DNA from: JADJPO01 sp963724535 | GTDB lineage: Bacteria > Actinomycetota > Actinomycetes > Actinomycetales > Kineosporiaceae | NCBI GenBank assembly: GCA_963724535.1 | Contig: CAVRVD010000020.1 | Location: 1-26,821, forward strand | Length of the DNA stretch: 26,821 nucleotides | Direction of reading: 5' to 3' | Shown here: positions 1-6,843 of the stretch, one piece after another | Layout: each line of letters starts with the position of its first letter | How positions within the stretch are numbered: position 1 is the first letter of the stretch | Translations under genes and position numbers: made by a program | Notes under the pieces: generated by a model | The model's database searches: none | Told to the model about the DNA's origin: nothing | The model's input: the letters and a program-made list of their open reading frames with translations, nothing else

Positions 1-395
1 GTCGTTGAACACAGGGTCGACTCGTCGAGACTGAGAACCCACGATGTCAGTCGCCGGTCGAGCGCATCGTCTCGATGATGAGGTCCGTCGCGGTGTCCTC
101 CGGCCAGGCGTGCACCGCAGCGTGCAGTCGGTCGCCCGGATCGTCGCTCCGAGCAGACTGCACACGTGGCCTTCGCGTCCCCACAGCGGCACAGGTCGGA
201 CGCCGGGCGGCGGTGGGACGACGTAGGGCCGCCTGGTGGCTGACATCTGCCCGATGAACCCCTTCGGGGGGTCAAGCTGTGTGGGTTGTCGACGACACCG
301 ATTCGTCGACGTGGTGTGTGTCGTCGGTGAGTTCCTCGTTCGTGCGGCAGGGTCTGGTGAATCGGGGCCGGGTGATGCGCACCCGGTGACCGCGG
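1..395. other. no gene recognised; two hairpins
   Basis: No convincing gene is visible on either strand. A perfect 8-bp inverted repeat (GTCGACGA, 7-nt loop, TCGTCGAC) lies at 288-310, and a short CCCC-TTC-GGGG hairpin lies near 260-270. Both are downstream of the minus-strand ORF that stops at 396, so either could end its transcript, but neither has a T-run. A minus-strand reading ending at 47 (tail WPEDTATDLIIETMRSTGD) looks protein-like but is too short to name. Confidence 0.3.
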
Positions 396-639
396 CTACT
401 TCTGTTCGGGTACGGCGAGTGGGGCGAGGGCTCCGGTTCCGGTGAGGTTGTCGCAGCGGACGAGTTGACGGTCGATCCGTTCGAGCGGGCAGTAGGGGTA
501 GGCGGGGGTCTGTCTGGTGGTCGGGGGCGTCGGGGCCGGGGTCCGGGCGGGCCCAGGCGTTTGCGGTGGAGGGGACGACGAGGGCGAGTGTGGCGATCGC
601 GCCGAGGGTGGTGGCACGCAGCAGGGGCGTGGTGTTCAT
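396..639 (-). pseudogene. small secreted Cys-containing protein, frameshifted
   Basis: The ATG at 639 opens a clear Sec signal peptide: MNTTPLLR, then a hydrophobic stretch, then PSTANA-WA as a likely cleavage site. In that frame the sequence then runs open with low-complexity Arg/Pro and no nearby stop. A different minus-strand frame gives the protein-like tail YPYCPLERIDRQLVRCDN..., which ends in a stop at 396. Joining the two with one indel in the Pro/Asp-rich stretch (about 500-530) gives a protein of about 80 aa with two cysteines. Small exported proteins of this size are common in actinomycetes, but I cannot name a family. A sequencing error is an alternative to true decay. Confidence 0.45.
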
Positions 640-719
640 GATGATGACCTCGCTGGTCGAAGGGGTGATCTGGCTCTTCGACTTTCGTCGCTGACCTGCC
701 TGGCCCGCTTCGGAGGGAT

Positions 720-750
720 CCCCTGAGATCGGCCCGGAAACCCCTGAGAT
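720..750. promoter_or_regulatory. two direct repeats CCCCTGAGAT, 21-bp period
   Basis: CCCCTGAGAT occurs at 720-729 and again at 741-750. Both copies continue into a similar GAT(T)CGG. The 21-bp period is two helical turns, so both copies face the same side of the DNA. They lie just upstream of the LuxR-type ATPase remnant (start 754 or 781), as expected for a regulator's binding sites. Function is inferred from position and spacing only. Confidence 0.35.
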
Positions 751-753
751 TCG

Positions 754-2386
754 GTGGGCCGCGGCTGTCACACTGGGTGGGTGCCCGTGGGGGGCCCGTC
801 CGGCGGGCCGGTCTTCGTGGGGCGCGTCGAGGAGTTGGCCGCGGCGTGCGCCGTGGTGGCACGTGCCGGTGAGGGGCTGGCCGGCACGTTACTGATCCAG
901 GGCGATGCCGGGGTCGGCAAGACGGAGCTGGTGGCCCAGGTGCTCCGCGATGTCGGTGGACAGGTCACGGTGGTGCGGGGGGCGGCGTTGCCGTTGACGT
1001 CGATGACGGTGCCGTATCTACCGCTGCGTTCGGCGCTGGCTCGGCTCCCCAGCGGCAGCGGTCAGGCACCTGTCCCGGCATTGGACGGCATGGAGGCCGT
1101 GGGCGGGGTCCCGCTGGTCTTCGACGGGTGGGTGACGGCACGCTGCCGTGACCGGCCGCTGGTCCTGGTGGTGGATGATCTGCATTGGGCAGATGCGAGC
1201 ACGCTGGATGCGTTGATGTATTTGTTGTCCGGGCCGGTCGATCGCCGGCTCGCGGTGCTGCTGACGCTGCGGCACGGGGAGATCCGTGAGGGTGACCGGT
1301 TGAACCGGTGGCTGGCCGACGTCCGACGCCTGCCGGGCTTCCAGCAGGTGAGTCTGGGTCCCTTCGACCGCGCCACCACCGAACAGCAGATCGCGGTCCT
1401 GCTCGGTGCCTCGCCGCACCAGTCCCTGGTGGACGACGTCCTCGCCCGTACCGGTGGGAACGCTTACCTGACCCGTCTCCTCGTGGCCGGGTTGACTCCC
1501 CAAACCCGTCGCCTGTCCGATGCACTCACGGCCGACCTCGAGGGAGCGTTGTTGGCCTCGTGGCATCAGCTCAGCGGCCCCGCGCGGGACCTGACGAAGG
1601 TGATCGCGATCGGTGGGCGGCGGGTGGGTGCCGTGGAGCTGGCCACGTTCCTGGCCGGCGAGAGCGCCTTCGGTGATGTGACCGAGCTGCTGGGTGAGGC
1701 CGAGTCGGCAGTGGTCCTGGACTCTGCCCGGGACGGCAGCTACTGGTTCCACCACCCCCTGCAAGCCCAGGTGCTGGAGCGCAGGGTTGCGGACGACGAA
1801 CGTCGCTCCTGGCATGCCCGGTTCGCCGTACACCTCGAAGGCCTCGTCGACTCACAGGCCCCGGCCGACGTCGACGTGCTGGCCTCCATCGCCGATCACC
1901 ACCACCGCGCCGGCCACTCAGGTCAGGCGTATGCGTGGGCCCGGCGGGCCGCGTCAGCGGCCGGTGCGGCAGGCGGCGTGTAGGAGCAGATCCGCCTGCT
2001 GCGTCGCGCCCTCGAACTACGCGACCACGCGGTCGCTCCACCGACACGGGTGGAACTCCTGCTGGAGATGCGGGACGCCGCAGCCCGCGCCGGGGACCTC
2101 GATAACGAACTGCGCAGCGTCGAGGAACTCCTCGCCGAGACCAGCGACGAGACGGACCCGCTGCTGCGCGCCGAACTGCTGCTTCGCCGGGGCCCACCTC
2201 AGGTGGGCCACCGGGCGTGCGTTCCTGTCCCTGGCCGACGTCGAGCGCGCCATGGACCTGTTCTCCCGGGAGCCAGATAGCTGGCAACACGCTCGCACTG
2301 ACCGAGAGGGCCCACCTCGGGGTGTGGGTCGGGGACCCCGGGCCGGCGAGCTCGCGGAGGAAGGAATCGCCAGAGCGAGGAGATGA
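754..2386 (+). pseudogene. LuxR/LAL-type AAA ATPase regulator, degraded
   Basis: The first 409 codons read as the N-terminal ATPase half of a large ATP-binding LuxR (LAL) regulator: FVGRVEEL at the start, Walker A GDAGVGKT near residues 50-57, and Walker B with LVLVVDDLHWAD near 135-146. An in-frame TAG at 1981-1983 interrupts it, probably from CAG. The same frame resumes directly (EQIRLLRRALELRDHA...). Near 2190 homology-like sequence moves to another frame (HLRWATGRAFLSLADVERAM), near 2285 to a third (LTERAHLGVWVGDP), and finally to AGELAEEGIARARR, ending at 2386. The C-terminal LuxR helix-turn-helix is missing, so no DNA-binding regulator can be made. The start is GTG 754 or GTG 781. Members of this family are usually about 900 aa; only about 540 codons remain. 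Confidence 0.7.
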
Positions 2387-2400
2387 TGATTCGAATCGGT

Positions 2401-2640
2401 GAGGGTCCCACCCCGGCGAATCGTCACGAAGCGAAGGTCCCGAACCTTCGGCAGGATCATGGTTCGGCGCTCCTTCTGACGCTGCAGGTCGCAGCGATGG
2501 ATGACGACATCATGGTCTCCGTGTGCCCTGGTCTGCTCCCCAAGAAGGGCATCGACTCCCCAGCCTCCGTCGAGCCAGTAGCCGACGTGCCGCGAGTCGA
2601 GCTCAACGCAGTCGTGCTCCGCGCACTCGGCGGCATCTGC
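2401..2640 (-). pseudogene. nucleotidyltransferase fragment (aminoglycoside/lincosamide type)
   Basis: On the minus strand the stretch from about 2640 down reads ...LDSRHVGYWLDGGWGVDALL followed by GEQTRAHGDHDVVI. This has the signature of the small nucleotidyltransferase family that includes aminoglycoside 2''- and lincosamide adenylyltransferases: GGWGVDALLG, then a D-x-D pair (DHD). The frame is closed by a TGA just upstream near 2652, and the expected N-terminal helix is garbled. After the motif the sequence departs from the family pattern, and the C-terminal half is absent. It overlaps the dying end of the neighbouring LuxR-type pseudogene on the opposite strand. No activity is expected, and whether the ancestor modified antibiotics cannot be said. 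Confidence 0.5.
2432..2450. other. perfect 7-bp inverted repeat
   Basis: CGAAGGT, a 5-nt loop CCCGA, then ACCTTCG form a perfect hairpin inside the debris between the LuxR-type pseudogene and the nucleotidyltransferase fragment. There is no adjacent T-run on either strand, so a terminator role is only a possibility. Confidence 0.25.
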
Positions 2641-2753
2641 GGGCGTTGGTCAGCGCCTCTTCCTCGGCTTCGACACAGGATGTGCGGAGATGACACGGGC
2701 CTGCCGTCGCTGAGGTCATGGATCCGGAGAAACGGGTTCCGCCATGACCCAAC

Positions 2754-3446
2754 ATGGACGGTGAGAAGATCGTGGTGTGGCGCCCGGTGATCCGCGATAT
2801 TCCGCCGAACCGGCCGCACCCACGGGCGTACATGGTGGCGAATGACCGGCTCTACACACGTTTCGCGCGCCCGTACGACATCGTGGTCAAGGCGGTCCCG
2901 CTCTGGCGACGATGGCTCGGGCAGGCCGTGCCCGTGATCCATGGCCCCAGGGTCTTGGAGGTCTCCTTCGGAACCGGCTGGCTACTGACCCAATACGCCG
3001 GTCGATACCGCACCGACGGTATCGATCTCAATCCGGCACTCATCGCCGTCGCACGCCGCAATCTGGCCCGCGCCGGGGTCCAGGCGGATCTGCGGCAGGG
3101 AACGGTTGAGGCACTGCCGTACCCCGACGCCACCTTCGACACCGTGGTGAACACCATGGCCTTCAGCGGCTATCCCGACGCAGCCGCGGCCGCAGCCGAA
3201 CTGGCCCGAGTGCTCAAGCCCGGCGGCTGCCTCGTCCTGATCGACATCAACTATCCGCGCGATGGCAACCGGCTGGGCACCGTGCTCGTCGAACGGTTCT
3301 GGAAACCCTTCGGCGATCTCATCCGTGACGTCCCGGCTCTGCTGTCCAACGCCGGGTTGAACGTCCAGGACGACGAGATCGGCGGGTGGGGCAGCGTCCA
3401 CCGATACCTCGCGACCAAGCCTGGCGCTCAGCTCAGCGCACCATGA
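2754..3446 (+). CDS. class I SAM-dependent methyltransferase
   Basis: This is an intact 230-aa soluble protein of the UbiE/Methyltransf_11 type. Motif I is VLEVSFGTGWL (about residues 65-75), where the usual G-x-G-x-G is changed to SFGTG. The acidic end of strand beta2 is GIDLNP, motif II/III is GTVEALPYPDATFDTVV, and the post-motif is ARVLKPGGCLVLID. It would transfer a methyl group from SAM to a small molecule or lipid; the substrate cannot be read from the sequence. The ATG at 2754 keeps a 26-residue lead-in. A second ATG at 2832 (MVANDRLYTRFARPYD) begins where the family normally begins and may be the true start. Neither has a strong ribosome site. It stands alone between broken genes. 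Confidence 0.8.
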   Translation: MDGEKIVVWRPVIRDIPPNRPHPRAYMVANDRLYTRFARPYDIVVKAVPLWRRWLGQAVPVIHGPRVLEVSFGTGWLLTQYAGRYRTDGIDLNPALIAVARRNLARAGVQADLRQGTVEALPYPDATFDTVVNTMAFSGYPDAAAAAAELARVLKPGGCLVLIDINYPRDGNRLGTVLVERFWKPFGDLIRDVPALLSNAGLNVQDDEIGGWGSVHRYLATKPGAQLSAP

Positions 3447-3546
3447 CGCCCTGACCGAGCCCGCGCCAGCGGCATGATCGCGGTCGGCGGCTGACCATGA
3501 CGTGGCCGGATGTGTCCGCGAGCCTGGCGACTGGGAGACTTCGCGG

Positions 3547-3835
3547 ATGGTCGACGTGGTGCCTCCTGATCCGCCGCTTGCCGGGCGCAGGGTCCGGCTG
3601 AGGCCGTCTTGGCTGCACGACGCGGAAGCGGTGGCGGCGTCGTGCCGGGATCCGGGTATCCCGCGGTTCACCATGATGGCCGAGTCGCTGACCGAGCAGC
3701 AGGCCCGGGAGTGGATCCAGCGCAGCCTGGACGGCTGGTCAGCGGGTTTGGCGCGGTTCGCGGTCACGATGCCGCCATCGGATCGGTGTCTGGGCCAGAT
3801 CGGGGTCCAGTTCGAGTTCGGCGGTGTGCCATCGG
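3547..3835 (+). pseudogene. GNAT acetyltransferase, 3'-truncated
   Basis: From ATG 3547 the frame reads as the N-terminal half of a RimJ/RimL-like GNAT N-acetyltransferase: LAGRRVRLRPSWLHDAEAVA, PGIPRFTMMAESLTEQQAREW, AVTMPPSDRCLGQIGVQFEF. Just where the acetyl-CoA-binding motif (R/Q-x-x-G-x-G/A) should follow, the protein sense stops near 3830 and the frame turns into low-complexity sequence to a stop at 4056. The part that binds acetyl-CoA is therefore missing. No other frame downstream restores it. I read this as a deletion remnant. Confidence 0.55.
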
Positions 3836-3921
3836 CGGTCCGTAGATCACCCACAGCGGCTGGCACTGCGCGATGTAGGCCGGCTGCGGTTCGGGGGCAG
3901 GCGCGCGGTTCCGGAACATCA

Positions 3922-4068
3922 CTACTCCTCAGCAGTGCTGACGATCGTTTGCCATCGCCTCATGTCGGTGGTGCTGAGCCCTTCGTCCATGTAGCGGAGC
4001 CATTCGCCGGCACCCGGATTGCTGGCCCGAAAGGCGTCAGCGCGCTCACGGACTAGGAGCGGGTCCAT
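3922..4068 (-). CDS. small ORF, 48 aa, unknown
   Basis: ATG 4068 gives MDPLLVRERADAF...GEWLRYMDEG...RRWQTIVSTAEE. It is a charged soluble peptide with balanced composition and moderate third-position GC (roughly 70%), lower than the island genes. Another minus frame upstream (ending 4053) carries a hydrophobic segment PLTAAITLVSVYWLRW, so the two may be pieces of one frameshifted membrane protein with this as its cytoplasmic tail. There is no recognised family and no clear ribosome site. Confidence 0.3.
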   Translation of the reverse strand: MDPLLVRERADAFRASNPGAGEWLRYMDEGLSTTDMRRWQTIVSTAEE

Positions 4069-4376
4069 CTCAACCAGTAGACCGACACGAGCGTAATGGC
4101 CGCGGTCAGCGGCAGGATCGGGCGAGCGTAGCCGCACTCAGCGCGGCTGAGGATGATTGCCGGTGCCGTGAGCGCGGTTCCACGGCCGGTCGGTATCGCA
4201 GGGTGTTCAGGAACGAGTGCGTCCCCCGAGGTCACGGCTACGTCGGGCGTTCCGGACAAGTGAATTCGGCTGCACCAGGTAGTGGGTCGGCGACTTCCGC
4301 CCCTATCGCCGGTCCTTGCCGCGGGTCAGGCTGGCGACGTCATCGCACATGGTGGGCTTCTTGGTTGGCGGACGGG
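4069..4376. other. no gene supported
   Basis: This stretch lies between the small minus-strand ORF and the SRPBCC gene. A minus-strand reading with a hydrophobic segment (4053-4259) is the only protein-like element. Otherwise I see nothing. Confidence 0.3.
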
Positions 4377-5030
4377 ATGAAACGTGGGCTGGCGGCAGCA
4401 GCCGTCGCAGCGGCATCGGTGGTCGGGTACGAGCGGTGGGTCAAGCCCTGGCAGCAGCGATGGGGCGCGACGGAGGAGGAACGCGCCGTCTCGCTTCCCG
4501 GGGACGAGCTCGTAGCCGAACCCGCGACACAGCTAACTCGCGCGATCACCATCGACGCCTCACCCGATCGAGTGTGGCCGTGGATCGTGCAACTCGGCGC
4601 CGACCGCGGCGGCTTCTACAGCTACGACTGGCTGGAGAACCTGTTCGGGCTCGAGATCCACAGCGCAGACGACATCGTCCCGGCCTGGCAGCAGCTCCAG
4701 GTGGGCGATGTTGTCTACGCAAGCCGGGACCGTACCGGCGGGTGGTACGTCGTCGACTTGCGCCCGGACGAGGCCTTGGTGCTGAAGGTCGCCAACTTGG
4801 CCGCCGGTCGGCCCCTTCGTCGGGACGAACAGCTGAAGTGGGAGTTCTTGTGGACCTTCGCGCTGCGGCCGACGGCGTCGGGTGGTACCCGGCTGCTCGT
4901 GCGGGAACGCACGGCCTTCGGCAGTGCTCTCCCGCGCACGGTAATGGCCCCGGTCGGCGTGGTGAGCTTCGTGATGACTCGCCGAACGATGCTGGGGATC
5001 AAGACACGGGTCGAGAGGACCGCACGTTGA
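4377..5030 (+). CDS. SRPBCC (START-like) family protein, membrane-anchored
   Basis: This is a 217-aa protein. ATG 4377 (preceded by GGACGGG) is chosen because it opens on MKRGLAAAAVAAASVVGYERW, a short N-terminal hydrophobic anchor. The longer upstream reading from 4203 looks non-coding. From about residue 50 the sequence is SRPBCC-like: TRAITIDASPDRVWPWIVQL is the typical first strand and helix, GGFYSYDWLENLFG matches the polyketide-cyclase/dehydrase-like subgroup, and later strands include WTFALRPTASGGTRLLVRER. Such folds bind hydrophobic ligands in a deep cavity; the ligand is unknown. No operon partner is visible. Confidence 0.75.
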   Translation: MKRGLAAAAVAAASVVGYERWVKPWQQRWGATEEERAVSLPGDELVAEPATQLTRAITIDASPDRVWPWIVQLGADRGGFYSYDWLENLFGLEIHSADDIVPAWQQLQVGDVVYASRDRTGGWYVVDLRPDEALVLKVANLAAGRPLRRDEQLKWEFLWTFALRPTASGGTRLLVRERTAFGSALPRTVMAPVGVVSFVMTRRTMLGIKTRVERTAR

Positions 5031-5065
5031 GTGGCCGGCCTCGCGGCCACGCCCCCGCGGGCAAT

Positions 5066-5147
5066 GCACTCTCAGACCGAGCGCGACCCACCGATCTCGC
5101 ACTCGGAGCGGCACGAGCGTTACTGCCGCTTCGCGCCATGAGAGTGC
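5066..5147. repeat. 9-bp inverted repeat pair spanning 82 bp
   Basis: GCACTCTCA at 5066-5074 is matched by TGAGAGTGC at 5139-5147. The interior has no ORF of note. It could be the ends of a tiny non-autonomous element or chance. No target duplication was seen. Confidence 0.2.
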
Positions 5148-5258
5148 GTCGGATGGGGTGATGGGTCCGGTCAAGATTCACGGGATCACCTAGTCGGCCG
5201 AGTCAAGGAGTCGACGCTCGGCAGCCTGCCGATGCTCGCGTTACTCGAGCAGGTGCCG

Positions 5259-5522
5259 CTACCCGTAGGCATCGGTGCGGTGGGAGATCTTGACGACCTC
5301 GACGACGACCTCGTCCTCCACGATGCGGTAGATCACCCGGTACTGGCCACGGCGCGCACTGAAGAATCCCTCCAACCCTAACCTCAGCGGCTTGCCCACA
5401 CGGTGCGGGTTCTCCAGCAACGGACCGGACACGAACTCCCACACCGCCGCCGCGATCTGCTCCGGCAACGTCTCCGTCAGCGCCCGCCGGGCCGCCTTCG
5501 GCAGCCGCAGCGTGTACGTCAC
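5259..5522 (-). CDS. RelE/ParE-family toxin
   Basis: This is an 87-aa protein matching the RelE/ParE toxin fold: MTYTLRLPKAARRAL at the N-terminus, NPHRVGKPLRLGLEGFFSAR in the middle, then the core GQYRVIYRIVEDEVVVEVV and KISHRTDAYG at the end. In RelE members, such toxins cut ribosome-bound mRNA using basic residues on the central sheet; the R-G-QYRVIYRI strand and the C-terminal H-R-x-x-x-Y are present. It starts inside the antitoxin stop (ATGA overlap at 5519-5522), giving the translational coupling typical of these pairs. The length is normal and nothing looks broken, so the pair is probably functional, unlike the other toxin-antitoxin pieces in the window. Confidence 0.88.
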   Translation of the reverse strand: MTYTLRLPKAARRALTETLPEQIAAAVWEFVSGPLLENPHRVGKPLRLGLEGFFSARRGQYRVIYRIVEDEVVVEVVKISHRTDAYG

Positions 5523-5800
5523 GCCGCGCCGCGTCCCAGCCGCTGCGCCATGAGGGCAGCCATCTCCTCCCCCGTGGTCAGCTCACCAGTGCCCGTCCTG
5601 GCCTCCTGGATTGCCGCCATGGCCTCGGGATCCGACAAGATCTCCAGAGTCTCGATCAGGCTCTCCAAGTCTTCCGGCGCGATCAGCACCGCCGCCGGGC
5701 GGCCGTTCTTCGTGATCGTCACCCGCTCCCAGGTCCCCTGCACGGCGCTGACCAACTCACTCAGCCGGTTCTTCGCATCCGCCAAAGAGGTCGTCTCCAT
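5519..5800 (-). CDS. Phd/YefM-family antitoxin
   Basis: This is a 93-aa antitoxin. ATG 5800 is chosen over an upstream start at 5944 because METTSLADAKNRLSELVSAV is the family's N-terminal DNA-binding region. It continues with the hallmark VTITKNGRPAAVLIAPEDLE and SLIETLEILSDPEAM. The C-terminal part (about 65-93) would wrap the toxin. It overlaps the downstream RelE/ParE-type toxin by 4 nt. A 16-bp imperfect palindrome ends exactly at the start codon and covers a -10 element, so autorepression by antitoxin or complex is the likely control. No Shine-Dalgarno fits before the ATG, consistent with a leaderless transcript. Confidence 0.88.
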   Translation of the reverse strand: METTSLADAKNRLSELVSAVQGTWERVTITKNGRPAAVLIAPEDLESLIETLEILSDPEAMAAIQEARTGTGELTTGEEMAALMAQRLGRGAA

Positions 5801-5816
5801 GGCCAGAATTCTAGCC
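5801..5816 (-). promoter_or_regulatory. toxin-antitoxin operator over -10 box
   Basis: GGCTAGAATTCTGGCC (minus strand) is an imperfect palindrome with a perfect AGAATTCT core and one mismatched pair. It contains TAGAAT (5813-5808), a good -10 hexamer that ends 7 nt before the antitoxin ATG. Bound protein would block polymerase directly. Assignment is from position and symmetry. Confidence 0.5.
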
Positions 5817-6172
5817 TTAGCGGCAGTGAGTAGCCACACCTGCTCGCCGCCTTCGTGACACCTCGGCCCACCCACCCGCAGGCCCGCATCGTGCCCACAA
5901 CCATGCCCTTCTGACGGGGATGCCCTGTGCGTCAGGCTGCGCATCGTTCTGACCCGTCGTCGGGCACATTGCGCAGGGCACGCCCCCGCTCGAGTACGTC
6001 GTGATCACGCAGCTGTCCGTGGACCCGCTGTCCGTCACGTTCATCGACTGGATGTCGCCGATCCTGACCTCGTCCGAGGGGTCAGTAGGCTGGCGTTCGT
6101 GCCTTCCAGTGCGCCGATGGACTGGCCAGCCTGCCGAACAGGGTCGCAGCGCCAGTCCCGCCGTGTGTTTAG
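5817..6172. other. no recognised gene
   Basis: About 350 bases lie between the antitoxin promoter and the oxygenase fragment. Both strands have open readings of 60-140 codons, but none shows a recognisable motif or a convincing start. Nothing else was identified. Confidence 0.3.
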
Positions 6173-6530
6173 CTCACCGCCAAGGGGAGCGACCTGCGCC
6201 TGGAGGTGACGGGCATCGGGCGGATCCGGTTTCCCGTCCCGGCCGAGCAGGCACGCGAACTCGTCACGCTCGCTACGCCGGCGCGGTTCGGTCGAGGGAG
6301 AAGCCTGACCGACCCGAAGGTCCGCGACGCCTGGGAGGTCCCGCGAAGGCTGGTCCGCGCGACCTGGTCCACGGCCCTCACGACCGCCTTGGACCCCGTG
6401 CGCCAGCAGCTCGGCCTGCCAGCCACCTCCCGGCTGGTCGCGGACTTCCACTCGCTCCTGGTCTACGAACCGGGCCAGTTCTTCTGACTTATCAGGACTC
6501 CGAGAAACACGACACCATGATCGGAAACCC
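6173..6530 (+). pseudogene. 2OG-Fe(II) oxygenase, N-terminal fragment
   Basis: From a TAG at 6170 the frame reads LTAKGSDLRLEVTGIGRIRF, PVPAEQARELVTLATPARFG, LTDPKVRDAWEVPRRLVRA and SRLVADFHSLLVYEPGQFF, then stops at 6487. With a frameshift it continues as QDSEKHDTMIG. This order matches the front of a 2-oxoglutarate/Fe(II) dioxygenase (prolyl-4-hydroxylase-like) family, where YEPGQFF-x-x-HQDSEK leads into the metal-binding H-x-D. The His before QD is lost in the frameshift region and everything after about residue 120 is gone. The fragment ends where a YefM-like antitoxin fragment begins. Confidence 0.5.
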
Positions 6531-6730
6531 TGGTGGCCCGCAAGAACAGGTTCCCGCTCATGCAGCGGGTCAACAACGACTGGACCCCCATGGAGATCAC
6601 CTCACCACACAGCGACGCCGTCCTGATGTCCCGGGCCGACAACGACGCCCTGGAGGAGACCGCCCACCTTCTGCGCGCCCCCGCGAATGCCCGCCGGCTC
6701 ACCGAGGACGCCCTGCGCGACCCACCACAG
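6521..6730 (+). pseudogene. YefM/Axe-type antitoxin fragment
   Basis: One frame reads SETLVARKNRFPLMQRVNND, WTPMEITSPHSDAVLMSRAD, NDALEETAHLLRAPANARRL. This follows the YefM antitoxin pattern closely: (S)EARKNLFPLI-x-x-VN-x-D, then V-x-I-x-S-x-x-x-x-AVLMS, then ETAYLLRSPANARRL. The first 10-15 residues including the start are missing; the only initiation codon is GTG 6533 inside the domain. The frame then runs on without sense to 6805. No YoeB/Txe toxin follows, so this is an orphan remnant. Confidence 0.5.
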
Positions 6731-6843
6731 GAATCGGCAATCCCGAACCCCTCCGGCATCTGCTCGCCGGCACATGGGCACGCCGGATCATGCCCGGCCG
6801 GGTGACCATCGCACGGGTGATCTTCGCAGAGTGCCCGGGCTGG

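Noticed and set aside
47..200. Minus-strand tail reading ...WPEDTATDLIIETMRSTGD
   Set aside because: It looks protein-like but is only about 30 residues with no family pattern and no start.
272..862. Minus-strand 196-aa open reading frame
   Set aside because: Low-complexity Arg/Pro/His sequence; it is a shadow frame crossing the signal-peptide gene and the LAL promoter.
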